This document shows, piece by piece, positions 1 through 6,502 of a stretch of DNA of 19,730 bases (position 1 is its first letter; the number at the start of each line of letters is the position of its first letter). This DNA is from JAMCRM01 sp041685075 (lineage in GTDB: Bacteria > Acidobacteriota > Terriglobia > Bryobacterales > Bryobacteraceae). Location of the stretch: assembly GCA_041685075.1 (NCBI GenBank), contig JAWLGN010000076.1, positions 1 to 19,730 of the forward strand, read 5' to 3'. Both the position numbers and the translations under genes were made by a program. The notes under the pieces were generated by a model that saw only the letters and a program-made list of their open reading frames with translations, was not told the DNA's origin and ran no database searches.

Positions 1-1
1 G

Positions 2-772
2 CACTACGCCCCGGGGGAAGGTCCCGTCATCGACAACCCCGTACACACCTCCGAGGACATCGACAGCCTCTCCACCGCCAACACCGACGACCTGGGATAC
101 GTCGGAGAAGCCATCACCATGACGGTCCGCGCCCTGGCCGGACGCGTCCCGGTGATCGGATTCGTGGGCGCTCCCTTCACCCTGGCCGGCTACATGATCG
201 AGGGCGGCGCCTCCCGCCGCTTCATCCGCACCAAGCGCATGATGTACGCCGATGAGACCATGTGGCGCCGCCTGATGGGCAAAATCGTCGACGTGCTGGC
301 CCCCTTCGCCCAGTTGCAGGTGGCCGCCGGCGCCCGCGCCATCCAGGTCTTCGACAGTTGGGTGGGGGCGCTCGCGCCGGACGACTACGTGCGCTTCGTC
401 CAGCCCTACTCCCGCGCCCTCATCGAGCGCATCCGTTCCACGGGCGTCCCCGTGATCCACTTCGGCACCGGCGCCTCCGGCTTCTTCCGCGAACTGCACG
501 CCGCCGGCGGCGACGTCATGGGAATGGACTGGCGCATCAATATCGACCAGGCCTGGACCGAAATCAGCTACCGCTCCGCCATCCAGGGCAACCTCGATCC
601 GGCGGCCCTGTTCGCGCCGCTCCCCGAGCTGCGCCAGAAGGTCATCGAACTGCTCAAGCGCACCGGCACCCGCCCCGGCCACATCTTCAATCTCGGTCAC
701 GGCGTTCTGCCGGACACCCCGCCGGAGAACGTCCGCGCCGTCGTCGAGATCGTGCACGAATTTCACCCATGA
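2..772 (+). CDS. hemE: Uroporphyrinogen decarboxylase, 5'-truncated by the window edge
   Basis: HemE decarboxylates the four acetate side chains of uroporphyrinogen III to give coproporphyrinogen III in the cytosol. The frame is open from base 2, and 256 residues are visible of a family usually about 340 long, so the N-terminus with the conserved RQAGR region lies outside the window. Family motifs visible in order are GPVIDNPV near the cut, PFTLAGYMIEGG, FDSWVGALAPDDY, HFGTGASG, and the C-terminal FNLGHGVLPDTPPENV followed by IVHEF. The stop TGA overlaps the hemH start as ATGA, so the two are probably translationally coupled. The promoter is not in the window. The family assignment is firm; only the missing start is uncertain. 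Confidence 0.96.
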   Translation, partial: HYAPGEGPVIDNPVHTSEDIDSLSTANTDDLGYVGEAITMTVRALAGRVPVIGFVGAPFTLAGYMIEGGASRRFIRTKRMMYADETMWRRLMGKIVDVLAPFAQLQVAAGARAIQVFDSWVGALAPDDYVRFVQPYSRALIERIRSTGVPVIHFGTGASGFFRELHAAGGDVMGMDWRINIDQAWTEISYRSAIQGNLDPAALFAPLPELRQKVIELLKRTGTRPGHIFNLGHGVLPDTPPENVRAVVEIVHEFHP

Positions 773-1644
773 GGCGCGGGGTCCTGCTGCTGGCGCACGG
801 GGCGCCGGAACGCATCGACGACGTTCCGGAGTACGTGGCCTGCGTGCGCGCCGGCCGCCCGCCAGACCCGGACATCGCCGAGGAGGTGCGCCGGCGCTAC
901 GCCGCCATCGGCGGATCCTCTCCCCTGCACCACTGGACCCGCGTCCAGGCCGAAGCGCTCCGCCAGGCGCTCGGCATCCCGGTCTACTACGGGATGCGCA
1001 ACTGGCGTCCCTCCATCGGGGAGGCCATGAGGCAGATCGCCGCCGACGGCATCGAGCGCCTGGCCGCCGTCTGCCTCGCTCCCCAGTACTCCCGGATGAG
1101 CGTGGGACTCTACTTCCGCCGCACCCAGGAAGCCAAGGTGGCCGCCGGCGCGCGCGCCGAAATCGTCTGGGCCAAGACCTTTCACGGCCACCCCAAGCTC
1201 ATCCAGGCCTTCGCGGAAAAACTGGCGCCCCTGGCCCCGGGCAGCCAGGTGCTCTTCACCGCCCATAGCCTGCCGGAGAAGGCCCTCGATCGCGCCGACC
1301 CCTACGATGCCGAGTGCCGCGCCACCGCCGCCGCCGTGGCCGCGCGCCTGGCCATTCCCGATTTCGATTTCGCCTACCAGAGCCAGGGGCTCGGTGGCGG
1401 CCAGTGGCTCGGCCCGACCGTGGAATCCTGCCTGGACCGCTATGCCGCCCGGGGCATAACGTCCGTGGCGCTGGCCCCCATCGGCTTCGTCTCGGACCAT
1501 GTTGAAGTTCTCTATGATGTGGACATCCTGTTTCGCGAATACGCCGCCGCCCGCGGCATCCGGCTCGTACGGCCGGAATCCCTGAACGGCTCGCCGCACC
1601 TCACCGCGGCCCTGGCGGAGGTGGCTGCGCAATGCCTGGCGTAG
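769..1644 (+). CDS. hemH: Ferrochelatase (Bacillus-like, possibly coproporphyrin III ferrochelatase)
   Basis: This 291-residue enzyme inserts Fe2+ into a porphyrin. The start is the ATG inside the ATGA overlap with hemE. The probable catalytic pair is His166 in FTAHSLPEK and Glu247 in FVSDHVEVLYD. These are 81 residues apart, the same spacing as His183/Glu264 of Bacillus subtilis HemH. Several stretches also look like the Bacillus protein: VRAGRPPDP, RRYAAIGGSSPL, the DPYDAE segment, and QWLGP near residue 212. No C-terminal extension with iron-sulfur cysteines is present. In Bacillus the enzyme acts on coproporphyrin III, and ChdC/HemQ finishes heme. Whether that holds here cannot be read from this gene alone. 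It overlaps hemY by 13 bases. Confidence 0.95.
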   Translation: MRRGVLLLAHGAPERIDDVPEYVACVRAGRPPDPDIAEEVRRRYAAIGGSSPLHHWTRVQAEALRQALGIPVYYGMRNWRPSIGEAMRQIAADGIERLAAVCLAPQYSRMSVGLYFRRTQEAKVAAGARAEIVWAKTFHGHPKLIQAFAEKLAPLAPGSQVLFTAHSLPEKALDRADPYDAECRATAAAVAARLAIPDFDFAYQSQGLGGGQWLGPTVESCLDRYAARGITSVALAPIGFVSDHVEVLYDVDILFREYAAARGIRLVRPESLNGSPHLTAALAEVAAQCLA

Positions 1645-3002
1645 TCATCATCGGCGGCGGCATCTCGGGACTCTCCACGGCCTACTACCTGGCCCGCCGC
1701 GGCGTCCCCTCCACCATCATCGAACGGCAGCCGCGCTTGGGCGGCGTCATCCGGACCGAGCGCGTGGACGGCTGCCTCATCGAGGCCGGCCCCGACAGCT
1801 TCATCTCGGTGAAGCCCGCCGCCATGGAGCTCATCCGCGAGCTGGGTCTCGCCGGCGAGGTCATCGGCTCCAACGACCACCTGCGCAAAACCTATGTCCG
1901 CAGAAACGGCCGCCTGGTGCCGCTCCCCGACGGCCTCATGATGATGGTGCCCACCCGCATCCTCCCCATGCTGGCCTCCCCCCTGCTCGGCTGGGGAACC
2001 AAGGTCCGCATGGGGCTGGAGCTGCTGCGCGCCCCCGCGCCGCACTCCGAGGACCAGTCCGTGGCCGACTTCGTCCGGGAACACTACGGCCAGGAAGCCG
2101 TCGACTATCTCGCCGAGCCCCTGCTCTCCGGCATCTACGGCGGCAACCCGGAAGCCCTCAGTGTGCGCGCCGTGCTGCCACGCTTTGCGGAACTGGCCTC
2201 CCGCTACGGCAGCCTCACCCGCGGCGTGCTGGCCCAGCGCCGCGCCGCCCGTCGCGAATCCGGCGGCCTGCCGCTGTTCCGGACCCTCAAGGGCGGCTTG
2301 CAGCAACTGGTGGATGCCACCGCCGCCGCCGCAGCGCCTCACATGCGGCACATCGAAGGCACCGCCGAAGCCGTGGAGCGCACCCCCACCGGCTTCCGCG
2401 TGCGGGTGGATGGCGCGTGGCTCGAAACCCCGCGCCTGGTGCTCGCCTGCCAGGCCCACGCCGCCGCGCCGCTGGCCGCTTCCCTCGACCCGCGCGTCGC
2501 CGAACTGCTGGCCGCCGTCTCCTACAGCTCCTCCATCACGGTGGCCCTCGGTTTCGATCGCCACGCCTTCCCCGAACCGCTCGACGGCTTCGGCTTCCTG
2601 GTCCCCCGGCGCGAACGCAAGCGCCTCATGGCAGGCACCTGGGTGGGAACCAAGTTCAACCACCGGGTCCCTCCCGGCATGGCCCTGCTGCGTTGCTTCC
2701 TTGGCGGCGTGGAAGACGAGCCCCTCTTTGGTGAATCCGACGAGCGGGTCGTTGCGGCGATAGTCGAAGAGTTGCGGGAGATCCTGCCGGTCAGCGCCCC
2801 GCCCCGCTTCGCCCGCGTCTTCCGCTGGCCGCGCTCCATGGCGCAGTACACCGTGGGACACCCCGGCCGGCTGGCCGAACTGCGCGCGCGGCTGGACGCC
2901 ATACCGGGACTCGCGGTGGCGGGGAACGCTTACGAAGGAATCGGGATTCCGGACTGTATCCGGATGGGACGGAGCGCGGCCGAACGAACGGCCGCGCCTT
3001 GA
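1632..3002 (+). CDS. hemY: HemY-type protoporphyrinogen/coproporphyrinogen oxidase
   Basis: This 456-residue FAD enzyme oxidises a porphyrinogen to a porphyrin using oxygen. The N-terminus has the dinucleotide-binding fold VVIIGGGISGLSTAYYLARR, with the acidic Glu31 at the end of the second strand and the RLGGVIRT segment that follows it. The C-terminus has the second FAD signature AGNAYEGIGIPDCIRMG. Length and both motifs fit the HemY/HemG2 (PPOX) family. The start ATG lies 13 bases inside the end of hemH, so this is the third gene of a hemE-hemH-hemY operon. The real substrate could be protoporphyrinogen IX or, as in Bacillus, coproporphyrinogen III (CgoX). The stop is only one base from the stop of the convergent PEP-CTERM gene. 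Confidence 0.95.
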   Translation: MPGVVIIGGGISGLSTAYYLARRGVPSTIIERQPRLGGVIRTERVDGCLIEAGPDSFISVKPAAMELIRELGLAGEVIGSNDHLRKTYVRRNGRLVPLPDGLMMMVPTRILPMLASPLLGWGTKVRMGLELLRAPAPHSEDQSVADFVREHYGQEAVDYLAEPLLSGIYGGNPEALSVRAVLPRFAELASRYGSLTRGVLAQRRAARRESGGLPLFRTLKGGLQQLVDATAAAAAPHMRHIEGTAEAVERTPTGFRVRVDGAWLETPRLVLACQAHAAAPLAASLDPRVAELLAAVSYSSSITVALGFDRHAFPEPLDGFGFLVPRRERKRLMAGTWVGTKFNHRVPPGMALLRCFLGGVEDEPLFGESDERVVAAIVEELREILPVSAPPRFARVFRWPRSMAQYTVGHPGRLAELRARLDAIPGLAVAGNAYEGIGIPDCIRMGRSAAERTAAP

Positions 3003-3003
3003 C

Positions 3004-3780
3004 TCATGCAGACCGGCGCTGGCGCGCGCGGCGATACCACAGCACTGCCAACGGCACCGCTACCAGCCAGGCGGTGGCGGGATCCGGAACTTCCGGGTCG
3101 TACCGGTGGAAGTCGAACGTGGCGACCAGTTGCCCGTGGTCGTCGCCGTACCACGAAGGTGCCCCCTGGAACTGCCAGCCATCCACGAATCCCAGAAACA
3201 GCCGCGTGACGCCGGCCGGAACGTAGAAGTTCTGCTGGAGGGCGCTGTTGGTGAATCCGTCCCCGATGAAGAAGGTTTGGCCCAGCGCGGGGGCGAAGTT
3301 CAACTGGTTGTCGGCGTTATCGTAATTCAACGCCGGCGGCGCATTTACCGGCTCGTCCGGACCCAGGAAAACACCCACCAGAAACATGATCCGGTTGGTC
3401 TTGCTGATGCCCGAAATGCCCGCCGTTGATGTGATGTTGGTGCTGAGCAGCGTGCCCTCCGGCCCGGGCTGGTTACTGAAGCCATCCGCACCGGCTGTTC
3501 CGGAGGTCATGTTGTAACCCACCGCGCCAGTCACACTTTCAAAGCGCAGCACCAGGTACGGGTCGGGTTCAAAAGCGACGCCGGGCGGCAGCACTCCCGG
3601 TGCGGATTCCAACGGGTAGCTCTGGTTGAACGGCGTATCCGGTGACGGTGGCGGAGCCAGGTGCCCCGCACCGAAAATGTTGGCGTTGCCTGGAATGACC
3701 AGGGTAGTGGCAGCAACGGCGCATACGGGGATTGCCCAGAATGCCATCACCACGCTCAAAAACCGTTTCTGGATGCACAT
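3004..3780 (-). CDS. Secreted protein with PEP-CTERM sorting signal
   Basis: This 258-residue exported protein has no recognised enzymatic domain. It starts with a signal peptide: basic residues Lys5/Arg6, a hydrophobic core, and AVA at about residues 21-23 before a probable cleavage site. The middle is rich in Asn, Gly, Pro and Phe, typical of extracellular beta proteins. The C-terminus has the tripartite PEP-CTERM layout: VPDPAT (231-236), a hydrophobic stretch AWLVAVPLAVLWY, then the basic tail RRARQRR. The second residue of the motif is Asp rather than the usual Glu. Such proteins are processed by an exosortase at the inner membrane and go to the surface or exopolysaccharide matrix. No exosortase is in the window. 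The start has no clear Shine-Dalgarno; Met12 is an alternative but would shorten the signal peptide. Confidence 0.85.
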   Translation of the reverse strand: MCIQKRFLSVVMAFWAIPVCAVAATTLVIPGNANIFGAGHLAPPPSPDTPFNQSYPLESAPGVLPPGVAFEPDPYLVLRFESVTGAVGYNMTSGTAGADGFSNQPGPEGTLLSTNITSTAGISGISKTNRIMFLVGVFLGPDEPVNAPPALNYDNADNQLNFAPALGQTFFIGDGFTNSALQQNFYVPAGVTRLFLGFVDGWQFQGAPSWYGDDHGQLVATFDFHRYDPEVPDPATAWLVAVPLAVLWYRRARQRRSA

Positions 3781-3806
3781 GCTTTTGTACGCTTTTACAG
3801 AAGCCT

Positions 3807-3836
3807 ATCTTAATTCACCCTTACAGAGCGATTCAA
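3807..3836 (-). promoter_or_regulatory. Candidate sigma70-type promoter of the PEP-CTERM gene
   Basis: On the minus strand TTGAAT (3836-3831) is followed after 18 bases by TAAGAT (3812-3807). Each hexamer matches four of six consensus positions. Initiation would fall near 3800, giving a leader of about 20 bases. The surrounding 3781-3950 is noticeably richer in A/T than the rest of the window, which supports a promoter region. The exact boxes are inference. Confidence 0.35.
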
Positions 3837-4006
3837 GGGAAAAGCCACCTGTGCATCCGCTTCGGGTACTAACGCAGAACATCCCGCCGAAAGCCGCTGT
3901 TCTGGTCTATTTATCTGTAAATTCAGTTACTTACCGCGCCCGGGAGGAATGGACTCCGCGAAGTACTGGTACCACCATGGCGGAGGCCGCGCGGCGCACA
4001 GGCGCC

Positions 4007-4369
4007 TCAGGATGCCGCCAGGCCGGCCATTCGCCGGCAGGCATCGGCGCAGCGCCGGCAGATCTCGACGCACTGCGACATGGTGCGGTCGTGCGGATCC
4101 ACCTGCTGGCACGAGTCCGCGCACGCCGCGCATACCTCCGCGCACACGCCGCAAATGCGCGGATGATACGGCGAGATCCGCAGCATGTAATCGGCGGCGA
4201 CCCCGCAAATCTGCACGCAATCGGCCAGCACGCGAAGGTGGTCCGGCTGCACGTGTTTGCCGCCCAGGGTGGTGCAATGGGTGATGGTTTCGACCGAGAT
4301 GCGCCGGCACTCCAGGCACTCCTGGACACAATGCCGGAGATCGTCGGTCATGAAGCGCTCGTGGGCCAT
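4007..4369 (-). CDS. Four-helix-bundle copper-binding protein (Csp/DUF326-like)
   Basis: This 120-residue protein has 15 cysteines (14, 18, 21, 32, 51, 55, 73, 76, 80, 83, 87, 100, 104, 107, 111), mostly in CxxxC and CxxC spacings along predicted helices. This is the pattern of the copper storage protein (Csp) and DUF326 family, which packs many Cu(I) ions in the core of a four-helix bundle. There is no signal peptide, so a cytosolic Csp3-like protein is expected. The start at 4369 is chosen because GGAGG (4382-4378) sits 8 bases upstream; the frame stays open further upstream without family-like sequence. The gene lies downstream of tRNA-Val on the same strand. No copper ATPase or CueR/CsoR regulator is nearby. 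Confidence 0.9.
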   Translation of the reverse strand: MAHERFMTDDLRHCVQECLECRRISVETITHCTTLGGKHVQPDHLRVLADCVQICGVAADYMLRISPYHPRICGVCAEVCAACADSCQQVDPHDRTMSQCVEICRRCADACRRMAGLAAS

Positions 4370-4375
4370 CTCTTT

Positions 4376-4382
4376 CCCCTCC
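4376..4382 (-). promoter_or_regulatory. Shine-Dalgarno site that fixes the Csp-like start
   Basis: On the minus strand GGAGGGG precedes the ATG at 4369; the core GGAGG is 8 bases from the start. It is one of the strongest ribosome binding sites in the window and argues against the 57-residue longer reading. Confidence 0.75.
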
Positions 4383-4544
4383 AAGCCCATTCCACCACGC
4401 CCGCCGGCCGCCGGCACGCGGCGCCCCGGCGTCATCGGGAAGGAGCGTACCGGCGCCGCATCGCTGTGCGACCCCACCACCGGACGCACCGGTGCCACAA
4501 TGTTCAAGCCAGGAATCGGGAGGATGGAAGTGCGCCGCATCGCA

Positions 4545-4621
4545 TGGTGGGCCCGTGGCGACTCGAACGCCAGACCTCTACCGTGTCAAGGTAGCGCTCT
4601 AACCAACTGAGCTACGGGCCC
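4545..4621 (-). tRNA. tRNA-Val (anticodon GAC), CCA encoded
   Basis: Read on the minus strand, the 7-base acceptor stem GGGCCCG (4621-4615) pairs with CGGGCCC. The D arm is GCTC...GAGC. The anticodon stem CTACC/GGTAG holds the loop TTGACAC, giving anticodon GAC, which reads valine GUC. The variable loop is AGGTC. The T arm TGGCG/CGCCA holds the loop TTCGAGT. The discriminator is A, and the 3' CCA (4547-4545) is encoded in the DNA. All arms pair fully, so this is an intact gene. Confidence 0.98.
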
Positions 4622-4640
4622 TGCTGTCGGCGTGATTCAC

Positions 4641-4649
4641 AGTATACCA
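4641..4649 (-). promoter_or_regulatory. Extended -10 promoter element of tRNA-Val
   Basis: On the minus strand TGG-TATACT (4649-4641) has the TGn extension and a five-of-six -10 hexamer. Initiation would be near 4634, about 13 bases before the mature tRNA 5' end. No good -35 box is seen, which is usual for extended -10 promoters. Confidence 0.55.
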
Positions 4650-4680
4650 CGCTGCATCATGGGCACTCGTACTCCCGCGT

Positions 4681-4686
4681 TACAAT
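4681..4686 (+). promoter_or_regulatory. Candidate -10 box of the EamA transporter gene
   Basis: TACAAT lies 19 bases before the ATG at 4706. Initiation near 4693 would exclude the upstream in-frame ATG at 4685 from the transcript, so this box helps choose the later start. No clear -35 box is visible. Confidence 0.4.
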
Positions 4687-4705
4687 GCGGGTTACCTCCC
4701 AGCCC

Positions 4706-5554
4706 ATGCCAGGCCGCACTCATCGCCTGCTGTTACTCGCCGCCGCCGCGCTGTTCTCCACCGGCGGCGCCGCCATCAAGGCCACCTCGCTCGACGCCTG
4801 GCAGGTGGCCGCGTCCCGCTCCGCCGTCGCCGCGGCCGTCATCCTGGCGCTGGTCCCCGCGGCGCGCCGCCACTGGACCCCCCGCCACCTTCTGGTCGCC
4901 CTGGCCTACGCCGCCACCATGGTCCTGTTCGTCGGCGCCAACAAGCTCACCACCGCCGCCGCCGCCATCTTCCTCCACTACACCGCGCCGCTTTACCTGC
5001 TGCTGCTCGGACCCCTGCTGCTGAAAGAGCCGCTGCGCCGCGGCGACCTCCCCCTCCTCGCCGCCGCCGGCGCCGGCATGGCCCTCTTCTTTACCGGCGC
5101 GCAGCCCGCCACCGCCACCGCGCCCGATCCCCTCCGCGGCAACGCCATCGCCGCCCTCTCCGGCACAACCTGGGCCCTCACCCTTGCCGGCCTGCGCTGG
5201 CTCGGCAAGACGCCGCGCGACAGCGTCGTCCCCGCCATCGTCGCGGGCAACCTCATCGCCTGCCTCGTCTGCCTTCCGATGGCGCTGCCCGTCGCCGGAG
5301 CGGGCTGGCGCGACGCGGCCGTCGCCGCCTACCTCGGGATCTTCCAGATCGGTCTGGCCTACGCCTGCCTCACCCGCGCCATGCGCCACGTCCCGGCCTT
5401 CGAAGCCTCCGTCGTGCTGCTCGCCGAACCCGCCCTCAGCCCCCTCTGGGCCTACCTCGCGCACCGCGAGCAACCCGGAGCCTGGGCCATCGCGGGCGGC
5501 GCCCTCATCCTCTCCGCGGCTGCCGCCAACGCCTGGCGCCGCGACCGCCTATAG
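4706..5554 (+). CDS. EamA/DMT-family membrane transporter
   Basis: This 282-residue integral membrane protein has about ten hydrophobic segments arranged as two EamA halves. The first half includes GGAAIKATSLDAWQVAASR and a segment ending in LLLKEP. The second ends with ASVVLLAEPALSPLWAYLA and the EQPG...GGALILSAA segment. The pattern AxxxxLLxEPxxxxLWA is typical of the family. Relatives of the drug/metabolite transporter superfamily export amino acids, metabolites or other small molecules; the substrate cannot be inferred. I prefer the ATG at 4706 over that at 4685, because the probable -10 box at 4681-4686 overlaps the earlier codon. No Shine-Dalgarno is evident for either start. Its TAG stop lies in the palindrome CTATAG shared with the convergent DUF72 gene. 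Confidence 0.88.
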   Translation: MPGRTHRLLLLAAAALFSTGGAAIKATSLDAWQVAASRSAVAAAVILALVPAARRHWTPRHLLVALAYAATMVLFVGANKLTTAAAAIFLHYTAPLYLLLLGPLLLKEPLRRGDLPLLAAAGAGMALFFTGAQPATATAPDPLRGNAIAALSGTTWALTLAGLRWLGKTPRDSVVPAIVAGNLIACLVCLPMALPVAGAGWRDAAVAAYLGIFQIGLAYACLTRAMRHVPAFEASVVLLAEPALSPLWAYLAHREQPGAWAIAGGALILSAAAANAWRRDRL

Positions 5555-6502
5555 CCCCTCCACCACCGAAACAATCGTCGCCGGCGCGTTGCCTTCCAGC
5601 CGGTTGTTCACGAACAGGAAGGCCATCTGCTTTCGCTCCTGCGAGCTGCGGATCAGCACCCGCAGGGACTCCCGCGCCTCCGGGTTGGCATCCTTCACCT
5701 CCGCATACGGCTGGAACCGCTCCACCGCTTCCTCGTATGCCCGCCCGCGCCGCAGCAGCGCCCGGCAGACCGTGAAATCCGCCGTCACCGACCCCGGTAT
5801 CTCCAACTGGCTGCCGAGTTCCGGCATGCGCGTCCAGGCGTTATAGACGTGCGCCGCGCCGTGCCCCCGCAGGCACTCGAAGTACTCCGGCGCCAGAAAC
5901 CCCGGATTGCGGATCTCCACCGCATAGCGGAACTCCGGCGGCAGCGCTCCCAGGAACCGGTCCAGCCGCTCCACAAACTCCACCGGCCCCGAGATAGCGC
6001 GCCGGGAAAACGTGCCGAACTCGAAGATCACCAGCGCCGTCTTCTTCCTGTGCGGCTCGAGCGGCCGAAGGAACAACTGCTTCAGCATCTCCGCATCCAG
6101 AAACGACGGGTTCTCTTCCCCGCCCTGCGCCCCATAGCGCGGGTGCGCCGGAAACACGCGGCAGGTAATCTGCTCCGGCGCCTTGAAAGCGAAGCGGAAA
6201 CCCTCGGGCGCCTGCCAAAACAACCGCCGCCAGAACTCCTCCGAGGGAAACTGGTAAAACGAAAAATCGCCGCACACCGTGGGAAACGTCTCCGCGTACT
6301 CCCGCAGGCAGGTCTGCTCGAACAGCCGCTTCGAATACCGCCCCCGCGCCGTATAGTTCGAGCGCGTATAGATCTGCCCGAACCACCCCTCGTACTTCCA
6401 CGAACTCGTGCCGATGAAGATGTTCTCCCGTGCCAGCGCCGCCAGCCGCGCCGCCAGGCCATCGCGATCGAAGCCTTCCGGTTCGTCGAACAGCGGCAGC
6501 AT
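5549..6502 (-). CDS. DUF72 domain protein (YecE-like TIM barrel)
   Basis: This is a 317-residue protein. DUF72 proteins form a TIM-barrel fold of unknown activity. Family signatures seen are IFIGTSSWKYEGWFGQIY (28-45), the SFYQFPSEEFWRRL region, FRFAFKAPEQITC, LVIFEFGTF, and the C-terminal FLFVNNRLEGNAPATI segment, in which the asparagine pair is characteristic. The start is the ATG at 6502, overlapping the stop of the upstream hydrolase gene by one base (TGATG), so the two are probably co-translated. The frame stays open further upstream, but only as a shadow of that gene. The 3' end overlaps the convergent transporter gene by six bases. Biochemical role is unknown. Confidence 0.9.
   Translation of the reverse strand: MLPLFDEPEGFDRDGLAARLAALARENIFIGTSSWKYEGWFGQIYTRSNYTARGRYSKRLFEQTCLREYAETFPTVCGDFSFYQFPSEEFWRRLFWQAPEGFRFAFKAPEQITCRVFPAHPRYGAQGGEENPSFLDAEMLKQLFLRPLEPHRKKTALVIFEFGTFSRRAISGPVEFVERLDRFLGALPPEFRYAVEIRNPGFLAPEYFECLRGHGAAHVYNAWTRMPELGSQLEIPGSVTADFTVCRALLRRGRAYEEAVERFQPYAEVKDANPEARESLRVLIRSSQERKQMAFLFVNNRLEGNAPATIVSVVEGL

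Noticed and set aside
262..768. Long plus-strand open frame leading into hemH
   Set aside because: It is an out-of-frame reading of hemE, Arg/Pro-rich, while the ferrochelatase family start falls at 769 with an ATGA overlap.
1512..2861. 449-codon minus-strand open frame opposite hemY
   Set aside because: It is the antisense shadow of hemY: Gly/His/Ala-rich, without motifs, typical for high-GC genes.
3626..4594. 322-codon plus-strand open frame
   Set aside because: It runs antisense through the PEP-CTERM start, the Csp-like gene and part of tRNA-Val, and has no recognisable features.
4685..4705. Earlier ATG for the transporter gene
   Set aside because: It overlaps the probable -10 box TACAAT, and the extra seven residues do not look like a family N-terminus.
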